Below, piece after piece: positions 56,408 through 64,000 of a stretch of DNA of 64,000 nucleotides; within the stretch, counting starts at the first letter, position 1, and every line of letters begins with the position of its first letter. Position numbers and translations under genes: made by a program. The notes beneath the pieces were generated by a model. It was not told the origin of the DNA, made no database searches, and saw nothing but the letters and a program-made list of their open reading frames with translations. The stretch lies in assembly GCA_025602905.1 (NCBI GenBank), contig JAHLKI010000047.1:62001-126000 (forward strand), in the 5' to 3' direction. Source of the DNA: Phlyctochytrium arcticum. Taxonomy: Eukaryota; Chytridiomycota; Chytridiomycetes; Chytridiales; Chytridiaceae.

Positions 56408-56851
56408 ATGAAGATCACCGGTACCCTCCTGTTTGCCGTATTGGCCATCTCATCTGCATCGGCCATCCCTATTGGCTTTGTAGGCCTGGACGCTCGTGAA
56501 CCCCGCCTGCCCCTGCCGGTCGTCGAAGCTCGTGAACCCCGCCTGCCCTGGCCAGTAGTCGAAGCGCGTGAACCTCGCCTGCCCTTTCCAGTCGTCGAAG
56601 CTCGCGAGCCCCGCCTGCCCTTCCCAGTCATCGAAGCTCGTGAGCCCCGCCTGCCCTGGCCGGTCGTCGAAGCGCGTGAACCTCGCCTGCCCTTTCCAGT
56701 CGTCGAAGCGCGTGAGCCCCGCCTGCCCCTACCAGTAGTCGAAGCTCGAGAGCCCCGCCTGCCCTGGCCTGTCGTCGAAGCTCGTGAACCCCGCCTTCCA
56801 CTGCCTGTCCTCGAAGCTCGTGAACCCCGCCTTCCTTTGCCTGTCGTCTAA
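56408..56851 (+). CDS. Secreted 12-residue-repeat protein P3
   Basis: Single exon, 147 residues. The signal peptide is MKITGTLLFAVLAISSASA, then IPIGFVGLD, then ten repeats AREPRLPxPVVE. The variable residue order is L, W, F, F, W, F, L, W, L, L. The frame stops at TAA in place of GAA. The DNA after the stop still encodes one more degenerate repeat (AREPRLPFP) and a short NSGRVV tail, so the gene was once longer at the 3' end. Its promoter is an inverted copy of that of P1. The likely secreted product has no Cys, no Lys after the signal peptide, and is very rich in Pro, Arg, Glu and Val. Confidence 0.85.
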   Translation: MKITGTLLFAVLAISSASAIPIGFVGLDAREPRLPLPVVEAREPRLPWPVVEAREPRLPFPVVEAREPRLPFPVIEAREPRLPWPVVEAREPRLPFPVVEAREPRLPLPVVEAREPRLPWPVVEAREPRLPLPVLEAREPRLPLPVV

Positions 56852-57320
56852 GCTCGTGAGCCCCGCCTCCCCTTCCCCAACTCCGGACGAGTTGTATAAA
56901 CTGGCGAGCCTTTGATTGCCTTTGGTTGCTGTGTATATAATACTTAATCCTTGTAATTTACCTCCTGTATTCAATGTGATGTTTATTATCGCTGTACAAA
57001 AATACTTTCAACTTGTCATTCCCAATCGCAAACACTCGTTTGACGCGTTCAACCTTGAAATTCGCGGATGCACCGCGTACCGTATACTGACGCGATTATG
57101 AGCTTGAAAACATGATGCCAATTTACGGTCGACAACAAGACATACTCTTTCTTTTTTTACCCATTGGTCGAGTCGTGGTTGGCCTCTTTGGCAAGGAGTG
57201 AAAAGTTGTTGGTGGTTTCCGTGTGTTGATGCAGATTCCCACGCCCCGAATGGGACCAGTTATGGGGACGAGAAGTCCTGATATCAGGACAGAAAATGTA
57301 TTTTTTTCCCGGTAAATCGA
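56852..57320. other. Intergenic downstream of P3
   Basis: It contains the degenerate last repeat of P3, AT-rich 3' UTR sequence and, at 57275-57290, a perfect GTCCTGATATCAGGAC palindrome. No gene is supported. Confidence 0.55.
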
Positions 57321-57490
57321 GGAAAAGGCGGTGATTTGCAGATTAAGCAAGTTCGGTCAAGGGAGAATATAGCGGACATCTTTACCAAGAGCCTTCCCCC
57401 AACGATTCACCAAGAACTCAGCAACCTTCTCGGACTTCGTCGTCTTTCAAGTCTACTTAGGCAATAGGACGAGGGGGGAGTGTTGAGAAC
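57321..57490 (+). mobile_element. Ty1/copia retrotransposon 3' remnant (RNase H end, PPT, LTR start)
   Basis: The frame 57321-57467 reads GGDLQIKQVRSRENIADIFT and continues KSLPPTIHQELSNLLGLRR before a TAG stop. This matches the classic C-terminus of copia-type polyproteins (yvrs.eniADifTK...lGL). It is followed by a purine tract GAGGGGGGAG (57471-57480) and TGTTG, the usual polypurine tract and LTR start. Nothing upstream remains of protease, integrase or reverse transcriptase, so it is dead. Confidence 0.85.
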
Positions 57491-57880
57491 CAACGGATCA
57501 CGTGTACGAAGTGACGTGAAATGCCAACGAGCTTTGTAGCATTTGTTCTGTTCCGCCCGAGTTACCCTTGATTCCCGAGGCGGTGCACATCCAAGTTAAG
57601 AATAACCCAGAGTTGGTTTGCAATAAGAATGAATCTAACTACTTCACCGCTCCGGTGTTCTACCCCAATTTTAGACATGGCCGTAGGGCGATTTGACATG
57701 ACCCCTTTGCCAATGGCGGTGATGGCATACTCGTTGACATTTTGACCGTTCAAGTTATTATCAAATGCCGAAGTGGATATAAAACGCGAGCCGTCTCGCT
57801 CTTCTCATCCCAACCAATATCCCCCTCCTTCAGTTGACACCAAGTTTCTACCTCTTCTTCTCATCACACCCATCGATATC

Positions 57881-58102
57881 ATGAAGATCACCGGTACCCT
57901 CCTGTTTGCCGTATTGGCCATCTCATCCGCATCGGCCTTCTCTATTGGCTCCTTATACATGGAAGCTCGTGAGCCCCGCCTCCCATTGCCAGTTGTCGAA
58001 GCTCGCGAGCCCCGCCTGCCCTTGCCGGTCATCGAAGCTCGTGAGCCCAGCCTGCCCTTGCCGGTCGTCTACGCTCGCCTTCTCGTCAACCCTGTTGTAT
58101 AA
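57881..58102 (+). CDS. Secreted 12-residue-repeat protein P4 (short)
   Basis: Single exon, 73 residues. The signal peptide MKITGTLLFAVLAISSASA is followed by FSIGSLYM and only three repeats, all with Leu at the variable position (EAREPRLPLPVV, then a PVI variant, then EAREPSLPLPVV). A tail YARLLVNPVV follows. Here the Glu codon position that is TAA in the paralogs is TAC (Tyr), and the frame ends 10 residues later. This suggests the ancestral C-terminus was a short NPVV-like tail. TATA is at 57775-57784. The upstream module is homologous to that of P1 and P3 up to about 57540, where the copia LTR begins. Confidence 0.8.
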   Translation: MKITGTLLFAVLAISSASAFSIGSLYMEAREPRLPLPVVEAREPRLPLPVIEAREPSLPLPVVYARLLVNPVV

Positions 58103-59831
58103 GCTTGCAATACTTATCCTCCTAGTGAGACTTCTACCTATCTGTAATTCATCTAATAATCATCTGTCGTTGTGTACTCACCACTTTTTTACTTGTCATT
58201 CCCTTTGCGTCTCGCTTTGACGCGTCAAATTTGAATTTTGCCCTGACGCAAAAGCAGGCTATGTCTGAGTGACGAAAGATGGACTCTTTACTCCCAAACC
58301 ACCGAGATAGGATAGCACATTGCTCTTCCATCAAAAAGACGTGGCAGTCGGTACGTTCAGTTCACTGAATTCCGGCACACTCGACCGTTGGTTGGAGACT
58401 GTTGGAGTCATCCTGAAATCCCAGGCGATCCATTTATCTATCACCCCGTCCAAAAAACCCCCTATTCTGCGAAGCCATCACGGAAACCCGCTGTCGGAGC
58501 CCAATTCATCTAAAACGTGTCCCAAAATGGGTGTTATGTATCCCAAAATGGTCCAAAGCAGCATGACGGAAGGGTATCTATGGGAAATTCAACCCCGGTT
58601 TGCAAGCCCGTATCGTACCGCGTGGTGATGGTGGTGGTGTGTTGGTGGTGTGACTGGATCAGCGGGTTGCACCGAGTCCATAAATTTGCAAAGACATATC
58701 GCCCAACCCTTTTCCAAAATTCCATAGGGCACACCCGTCTGTCGTACTTTTGCGATAGAATCGGAAGGTCCGCGGTGTCAGTCAGTCCAGCGGGGTCCAC
58801 CATTCGGCGGCGAGCTGGAATGGGTTCATTCAATTCAGGACAGTGGGGAATGTCCACTGTCCCAAAGTCCCAAGGCGTGTGCTTTTATCAGTGAGCACTG
58901 AGCAGTGAGCACTCGGGGTCAGTGGCTGCCAGTTGGATGTACCAGTACATCAGACATATTATGGAACAACGGCGGGTGGGAAGGGAGGCGCTGTCGTCGC
59001 GCCGTTCCATTCCATATGCGCTGTGTCTCTATTCCTTGCATTCCTTCCATGATACGAAGAAGTACCTCGTGTATGTATGATACTCGACTCTGGCGAATCA
59101 GCCTTCCTTTGCATGCAGCTTATATAGCGCTTATGCCCGAGCCTCTCGCAGCCTAAATCATTCATTTTTTTTCATAGAGCCGGCGGCCGTCGTCCCCAGG
59201 CAATGTATGTAAGCATAGCCCCGGTCATGCTTTATTGGGCCCTTGTCCTGGGCAAAAAAGCCAAAGGGAATGCTGCGAGGAAATGCTGCGAATGCTCGCG
59301 ACCTGTCAGATAGCTGGCTTCACAATAGCGCGTACGGCGCGTCCGGGCAGCCGTCGCATCCGCCCGCAACAGAACGAATACAACAGAGAATATTCCATAA
59401 AGCGGCGGCTGTGTTCCATTTTTGCGCAGCTTGATTTTTCCAGGAGGCTTTCTTTGTCAAATCTTTGAGATGTTGGATTTTCATACAGGGGCATCAAGCG
59501 TATGATATGCAAGGTAAAAGGTTTGGGTAGATCCTTACACAACAAAAGGCAAGAATAGCAACCTGAAAATCCTTCAAGAATCCGCGTGATGCGTTTATGT
59601 CCCGCGTGAGTCATGTTATGGCCTATTTATAGCCTCACTCTTCCGCAAACGGCAGCCTTTGTGCGCTGCCTGCATTTGCGCCGCTATTTCCAGATCTGGC
59701 GGCCGGACGTATAAAAGCCGTGCTCGTTTTTCCTTCCGCCCTCAACCTTGACCAAGACAAGAACGACGACGACGAACGGAACAAAAGACAAATCTCATCA
59801 ACCTTTTATCCAACGTATTAACCCATCAAAC
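58103..59831. other. Long intergenic region
   Basis: About 1.7 kb with no supported gene. Direct repeats of GAGCACT/CAGTGAGCAC lie near 58885-58912. A TATA-like CGTATAAAAG (59708-59717) precedes the GPI protein start by about 115 bp. Confidence 0.5.
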
Positions 59832-60719
59832 ATGTTTGTCTCGACCAAGAATGTTGCGTCCGTCCTCATGGCCATGACCGCGTTGACTGCACAGGCCAGT
59901 GCCCAGGCTACCCTCTGCACCGACCTCGTCGACGACTTTTCCGCCGTCCGCCCCGGCGTCCTCCCCGGCGACACCATCGAGCGCAACTTTAACCTCCTCG
60001 GCGGTGACTACGGCACCTCTGGCCCCTCCTCCCTCACCTACTCCATCAACCCCGCCAACAAGACTGCCGTCATTCACGCCGAAGCCGCCACCAATTTCTG
60101 GTTTGCCAAATTCGATGCCGGTGCCTGTTTTGACCTCACAAACTACGTCTCCCTCTCCTTTGACGTTGTCCTCCCCGCCGGCGCCTCCTTCCTCCAAACC
60201 CTCACCCAGAAACTCCCCGACTGCTCTGACCGTACCCCCGGCCAGTCCGACTCTGTCTATGTCAACTCCAACAAGTACATTACAGCCAACGGCCAAAAGC
60301 AAACCGTTACCGTCCCCTTCTCCGACTTTGCCCAAAACATTGCTGGTCAGCCCTACGATATGAAGCATCTCAAGGATTGGACTCTCGTCAACTTGGCACC
60401 CGCTGGCACCACCATTGAAATCTCAAACTTCCAGCTCCAGCGCAACTGCAAGGCCGGTGAGACTCCCAATGCCACTGGTGCCGTCCCATCCGCTATTGCC
60501 ACAGCAACCACAACAGCATCAGGCACCGCTACCACTGTCCCATCCACCTCGGGCGCCCCAGGCTCAACCACTACCCCATCATCCGCCAACCCCCCTGCAT
60601 CATCAACAACCGCCCCTGCTACACCCTCGGGAACCGTCGACTCAGGCGCTGAATCCTTTGCCCGTCCCGCTGCCGTCTTGGCCGGCGCTGCTGCCGCTGC
60701 TGCCGCCATCCTCCTCTAA
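59832..60719 (+). CDS. GPI-anchored secreted protein with jelly-roll-like domain
   Basis: Single exon, 295 residues. The signal peptide MFVSTKNVASVLMAMTALTAQASA is followed by a roughly 190-residue globular domain with beta-rich segments (CTDLVDDFSA, NFWFAKFDAGACFDLTNY, SLSFDVVLPAGASF, VTVPFSDFAQ, WTLVNLAPAGTTIEISNFQL) and conserved cysteines. A Ser/Thr/Pro/Ala linker and a GPI signal (RPAAVLAGAAAAAAAILL) follow. The order resembles carbohydrate-binding jelly-roll modules attached to fungal wall-modifying enzymes, but no catalytic domain is present. It is a likely cell-wall surface protein; ligand unknown. The Met at 59832 is chosen because it begins the signal peptide. Confidence 0.8.
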   Translation: MFVSTKNVASVLMAMTALTAQASAQATLCTDLVDDFSAVRPGVLPGDTIERNFNLLGGDYGTSGPSSLTYSINPANKTAVIHAEAATNFWFAKFDAGACFDLTNYVSLSFDVVLPAGASFLQTLTQKLPDCSDRTPGQSDSVYVNSNKYITANGQKQTVTVPFSDFAQNIAGQPYDMKHLKDWTLVNLAPAGTTIEISNFQLQRNCKAGETPNATGAVPSAIATATTTASGTATTVPSTSGAPGSTTTPSSANPPASSTTAPATPSGTVDSGAESFARPAAVLAGAAAAAAAILL

Positions 60720-61237
60720 GCTATCTACATCCCATAACACATACCCCTTCCCCCACTACATCTCTAGACAATACTCTATTTTGACTCTATACTCTCTAAA
60801 CGTTTTCCATTTTACACTATCTCTTTCTATGACCACCACACTCAAATACACACACACACACACAAATTCATTTTTGATGTTCAATTCATTTCATTTCTTC
60901 AGAACTGCGCTGTTGATGACGTTGGTGGTGGCTATAAATTGTTTGAGGTCGTTGCTTAGACTCTCTTTCCGGCGTCAAAGATCGTATCGCGCAGCCCTGC
61001 CAGCCCATCCGGGCGCGCGTCAAAGAAGGATCTGAAACACTTTTATCGTCTTCTTCATCTTGAGCCTTCATGAATTTATTTCCCAACGCCCAAAAGAGAG
61101 GCTCACCTTCATCCAATTGATAGTGCCACGCCCATCCAAATCCAATATACATCCCCTGATTGCCTGCTAACATCCCCATCCAATGCCAAAAAAATAAAAT
61201 CCTCAGCCCGACACAAACGAAAAAAATAATGTTGTAG
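60720..61237. other. Intergenic before tRNA
   Basis: 3' UTR with a short (CA)n run near 60848-60862. No gene is supported. The T/A-rich stretch next to the tRNA (61221-61237) is its Pol III terminator on the minus strand. Confidence 0.5.
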
Positions 61238-61319
61238 CGACGCGAGCAGGATTTGAACCTGCGCGGGCAGAGCCCAATAGATTTCTAGTCTATCGCCTTA
61301 ACCACTCGGCCATCGCGTC
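61238..61319 (-). tRNA. tRNA-Ser (anticodon AGA), second copy
   Basis: 82 nt on the minus strand, identical in every base to 1490-1571, with the same acceptor, anticodon and long variable arm. The upstream flank (GTTTGTTTATATTGTCTGCC...) is also nearly the same as that of copy 1. Confidence 0.95.
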
Positions 61320-61841
61320 TTGATATTTTTCGTTGCGGGGCAGACAATATAAACAAACGACTCATTGTCAGATGGGTGGGAATGTACTTGGGGAATGTGT
61401 ACTGGGGTTTTACGATGGAATTATGCCCGTTGCCTTTTTTCCGACTTTGACTGCCGGATGCAGGCGGATTGAATCAAGCAACCGACTTGATGGTGGTTGT
61501 GGAAGATAGGAAAAAGGAGGCAATTAATAATGGGTTGAGAGGCAGGAGTTTTGGAGTTTGGGTTTGGTGTGAAAGGCAGCCAAAAAAGCTGCCGTACCAC
61601 AAATGCTCTCGGGATTGGAATCCCCAAGTGAAGATTGGTCAAATGGTTAAAATGCCCAGTTGCAGTGGCAAGCTCTGCCCAGATCGTTGGTGTTTGCAAA
61701 ATAATTCAATGATTTTCGGTGTAGTGTTTTCGGTAACTTCTGAACTCGTTTCTTTGAGGAAAGGAGGTTGACGATTCTACTGTATCATGGAGGAGTGTTG
61801 GGTCGTGATTTCAGGCTCTTATTATTGATACACAGACTTAC
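61320..61841. other. Intergenic
   Basis: The first 45 bp are the conserved tRNA 5' flank. The remainder has no supported gene. Confidence 0.5.
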
Positions 61842-62432
61842 CAGTGCAAGGGGGCTGTCCGGTATTTCTCCAAACGTGTAGTTGATTCTTGCAAATTCCC
61901 ACAGACTTCGCTCCAGCACTGGGTGAACATACGAATTCAGATGTTCACACTCCAGTGTTTCGCAAAGTAGAAGTGGGTGGTGGGCATTCAGAGCAAAATG
62001 CCTTCAGAAAGGTGGTAGGGATGCACGAATGATCCTACATGCCTTCCGGACTTGTTCCGTGCTGTTTGTTGGAACAGTAAAAAAATCATGAACATCTTCC
62101 TTTTTTCCAAAAGTCCTCTCCGTACAGAAGGTCTCAGCGGGAAATCCGTGGGTTTCAACCTGGATGAGCGGCTCATAGATGGCATCCATATACCTTGCAT
62201 AGTCATCCTGGAGTATAGCAGGCAAGTCATAAAACGACAACGAGTTGGGGCGCAAATCAATGACATTCGACTTAGTAGCCGACGTCAGCTCTTGGAATAT
62301 CTCGGGAACTGGCCGTTCCACAATTTTCCAGGTGCGGATAAGGGAGGACGTAAGGCTGAGCTCGTGTCGGCCGCCGTCACTTCCAATGGATAGATCGCCA
62401 AATCTTTCCGGGCAGAACGGAAGCTTCGGCAT
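61842..62432 (-). pseudogene. Unrecognised ORF interrupted by TGA
   Basis: A minus-strand frame begins at Met 62432 and reads protein-like sequence (SNVIDLRPNSLSFYDLPAIL, MDAIYEPLIQVETHGFP, FGKKEDVHDFF). It meets TGA at 62006-62004, then continues in the same frame with equally protein-like sequence (NAHHPLLLCETLECEHLNSY, ERSLWEFARINYTFGEIPDS) up to a good donor GTAAGT at 61841. Either one nonsense mutation broke a gene, or splicing avoids the stop. I do not recognise the family. Confidence 0.4.
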
Positions 62433-62809
62433 CGACTACGTCCTCAACTGCGGTTTGGCTGGTGGGCTTTGCTCGCTTGTTGGTGGTTCTCAGCTCGATG
62501 GTAGTTGTTGCCTGCTAGGCACCTTATCTGGTTGAAAATTTTCCAAACGCGCCGTCTGTCCCGATATCAGGACGCTCAATCCTGTACCCTACTCAAAACG
62601 TACTTTAGTCCGGTTTTGGGTGAGAAATATTCTAAATAGGACTCGATTGGGATGAAATTGGTAAAAATGGATATTAGGGAAATGTAATTGTTCAATTTGT
62701 TAAAATGCCCACCTCATTCATGGTTGTCGACATTTTGGAGACTGTACCAAACATTTGGTTCATTCATATAAGGTGTCCGGAAGCATGTACAATACGTGGG
62801 TATATCTAT

Positions 62810-62871
62810 CTGTGATAGTGCATGTAAAATCCCATAGTATATACTATGGGATTTTACATGCACTATCACAG
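62810..62871. repeat. 62-bp perfect palindrome
   Basis: Arms 62810-62840 and 62841-62871 are exact reverse complements with no spacer. The centre reads CCCATAGTATATACTATGGG. Confidence 0.97.
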
Positions 62872-62881
62872 GGGAGATTCC

Positions 62882-62966
62882 CACTATGCCCAACTATGAA
62901 TCCAACTATGCCCCAACTATGAATCCAACTATGCCCCAACTATGCGGCACTATGATTCCAACTATG
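62882..62966 (+). repeat. ACTATG short tandem repeat
   Basis: Eight occurrences of ACTATG, mostly as CCAACTATG, alternate with AAT or CCC spacers at roughly 11-12-bp period. The array begins 10 bp after the 62-bp palindrome, whose centre contains the same word. Confidence 0.9.
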
Positions 62967-63108
62967 TGACCTTATTATAAGGTCGCCTCCATCAAACATC
63001 GTGCCATCTTACACATCATGAATCATCCCTCTCCATATTTCATCGAGTGGTGCCGCATTTGTCACGGGAAGGGACTTCCACATTACACCGGACTTTACAC
63101 CGTGTAAT

Positions 63109-63147
63109 CAACGATTTGTTACAACGATTTATTACAACGATTTATTA
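63109..63147 (+). repeat. 13-bp tandem repeat, three copies
   Basis: CAACGATTT[G/A]TTA occurs three times in a row. It follows an inverted pair ATTACAC...GTGTAAT (63082-63108). Confidence 0.9.
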
Positions 63148-63154
63148 CAAGCCT

Positions 63155-64000
63155 TTACTCCAATCTCGTCCTTTTTGGCAGTGGTTCTTCGGCTTCCTCC
63201 AATTCCTCCACTGAAACATTCCTCATCCATACATCTGTTGCCTTCATATGGGCGTCTCGTATATCCATTGGTAAAGACCGCACATCCACTCGGTTCATTT
63301 TTCGACTGTTGACGAATAATGTCTTCATTTCATTCCCATCCTTTATTGACACCTTGGTTATTTCGAACTTCTTCATCTCTTCCTTGATAAAATCCAGAGC
63401 CGCTGTATGCTTCTTCGCTGGTGGCGAGCGGCTTGGTTCGGGCGATCCGGAAGGGTACGAGTAGGATGAGGAGGGCGAGGAGAACGTGGCGGAGCTATCC
63501 AGTGCTGTTGCAGAGTCACAACCGGCAGAACGATGTTTCCTCACAGGGCTGTCAGCTGCTGATTGCGGCTTGCGCCCCCAGACTTGGGCACGGGAGGTGC
63601 TAGCGGCACTAGTGATGGTAGGGAGTCTAGCGGTAGCACCGGTCAAGTAGAAGTTGGAAACCTCTACCTCGTCCAGGGAGAGCAGTTCACCCACGACTTC
63701 CAAGACAGCACCTTTGACGAGAACGGAACGCCGGGTTTTCCATCCACCTGGACGGGTGATGGTAACTGAACGATGGGCTTCCACGCCGTCCCGATAAACA
63801 CGGTAGCCCAATTTGGCGGAGTCTTCTTGAACAGTGGAAATGATGCCTGTTAGGGAGACTTGGGCAGGGCAGGGTTCAGTCCAGTCTGGGAGAGGTTGAA
63901 AGGTGTAAACTTGAAGGTCACTCGACTTAGCATCCATAATAGCAGCAACGCAGAAGTACCCCCCGTCCTCCTCAGGTTCGACAATCCGGTTAGGCTTCAC
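63155..64000 (-). CDS. Unknown protein, partial at right edge
   Basis: The frame is open from the window edge to a stop at 63155 (281 residues seen; the true start lies beyond 64000). The first part has a beta-rich pattern (AQVSLTGIISTVQ, LGYRVYRDGVE, RRSVLVKGAVLEVVGELLSL, VEVSNFYLTG) that could be an OB-like barrel. A Ser/Pro-rich linker follows, then a charged helical C-terminus (IKEEMKKFEITKVSIKDGNE, VEELEEAEEPLPKRTRLE) ending in a basic patch. No family is recognised. Possible nucleic-acid binding is a weak inference from these patterns. Confidence 0.6.
   Translation of the reverse strand: MKPNRIVEPEEDGGYFCVAAIMDAKSSDLQVYTFQPLPDWTEPCPAQVSLTGIISTVQEDSAKLGYRVYRDGVEAHRSVTITRPGGWKTRRSVLVKGAVLEVVGELLSLDEVEVSNFYLTGATARLPTITSAASTSRAQVWGRKPQSAADSPVRKHRSAGCDSATALDSSATFSSPSSSYSYPSGSPEPSRSPPAKKHTAALDFIKEEMKKFEITKVSIKDGNEMKTLFVNSRKMNRVDVRSLPMDIRDAHMKATDVWMRNVSVEELEEAEEPLPKRTRLE

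Larger units (their letters stand above)
62433..63154. other. Repeat-rich intergenic region
   Basis: It contains the GTCCCGATATCAGGAC element (62558-62573), a 62-bp perfect palindrome (62810-62871), ACTATG repeats (62882-62966) and a 13-bp triple repeat (63109-63147). No gene is supported. Confidence 0.6.

Noticed and set aside
51794..58102. Idea that REPRLPxP repeats are ligands of the Kelch protein SH3 domains
   Set aside because: The repeats have a PxxP core but lack a correctly spaced basic residue for class I or II ligands. They are predicted to be extracellular while the SH3 is cytosolic.
62882..62966. Possible CRISPR-like array (ACTATG repeats)
   Set aside because: Units are 11-12 bp with no unique spacers, in eukaryotic DNA; a simple tandem repeat.

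Overview
The window is eukaryotic nuclear DNA. Genes are split by short GT-AG introns (about 50-230 bp), and the gene set is fungal: a fused PurK-PurE ADE2 enzyme, a NoxA-type NADPH oxidase, GPI-anchored Ser/Thr-rich wall proteins and a RAVE-complex scaffold. Two features suggest an early-diverging, possibly zoosporic (chytrid-like) fungus: an animal-type Rabconnectin-3/DMXL form of Rav1 with a C-terminal WD40 propeller, and expanded Kelch-TM-SH3 proteins. The placement is an inference, not proof.

Region 1 (1-28 kb) is housekeeping. It holds the 5' part of an ERI1-like exonuclease running off the left edge (-), tRNA-Ser(AGA), a SH3-RhoGEF-PH protein (-), a small secreted protein (-) divergent from a NoxA gene (+), a 4-TM protein (+), ADE2 (+), a membrane acyltransferase-3 (+), a small basic nucleolar-type protein (+), a methyltransferase-like protein (-) and a roughly 9-kb many-exon RAV1/DMXL gene (+).

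Region 2 (30-48 kb) is a segmental-duplication array. Two intact tandem secreted beta-propeller proteins (choice-of-anchor B/LVIVD type, +) are followed by three tandem minus-strand receptor-like genes. Each of these encodes signal sequence, extracellular Kelch propeller, one TM helix, a cytoplasmic tail and a C-terminal SH3 domain split by an intron. Between the Kelch genes lie decayed fragments of the LVIVD gene, so the duplicated unit appears to have been [LVIVD gene (+) / Kelch-SH3 gene (-)], with the secreted partner lost from the later units.

Region 3 (48-64 kb) is accessory. It holds an LPMO-like GPI-anchored protein (-), then four genes (two -, two +) for short secreted proteins. These consist of a signal peptide followed almost entirely by 3-12 copies of a 12-residue repeat (EAREPRLPxPVV, with x = L, W or F), each with a near-identical TATA promoter module. 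This family is the best candidate in the window for something undescribed: a tandem-repeat secreted peptide precursor or a proline-rich wall protein. The area also has a Ty1/copia 3' remnant, dispersed copies of a GTCCTGATATCAGGAC-type palindrome, a GPI-anchored protein, a second identical tRNA-Ser(AGA) with conserved flanks, a 62-bp perfect palindrome, and a partial unknown gene at the right edge.

All exon junctions were read by eye from frame continuity and splice consensus. No database search was possible.
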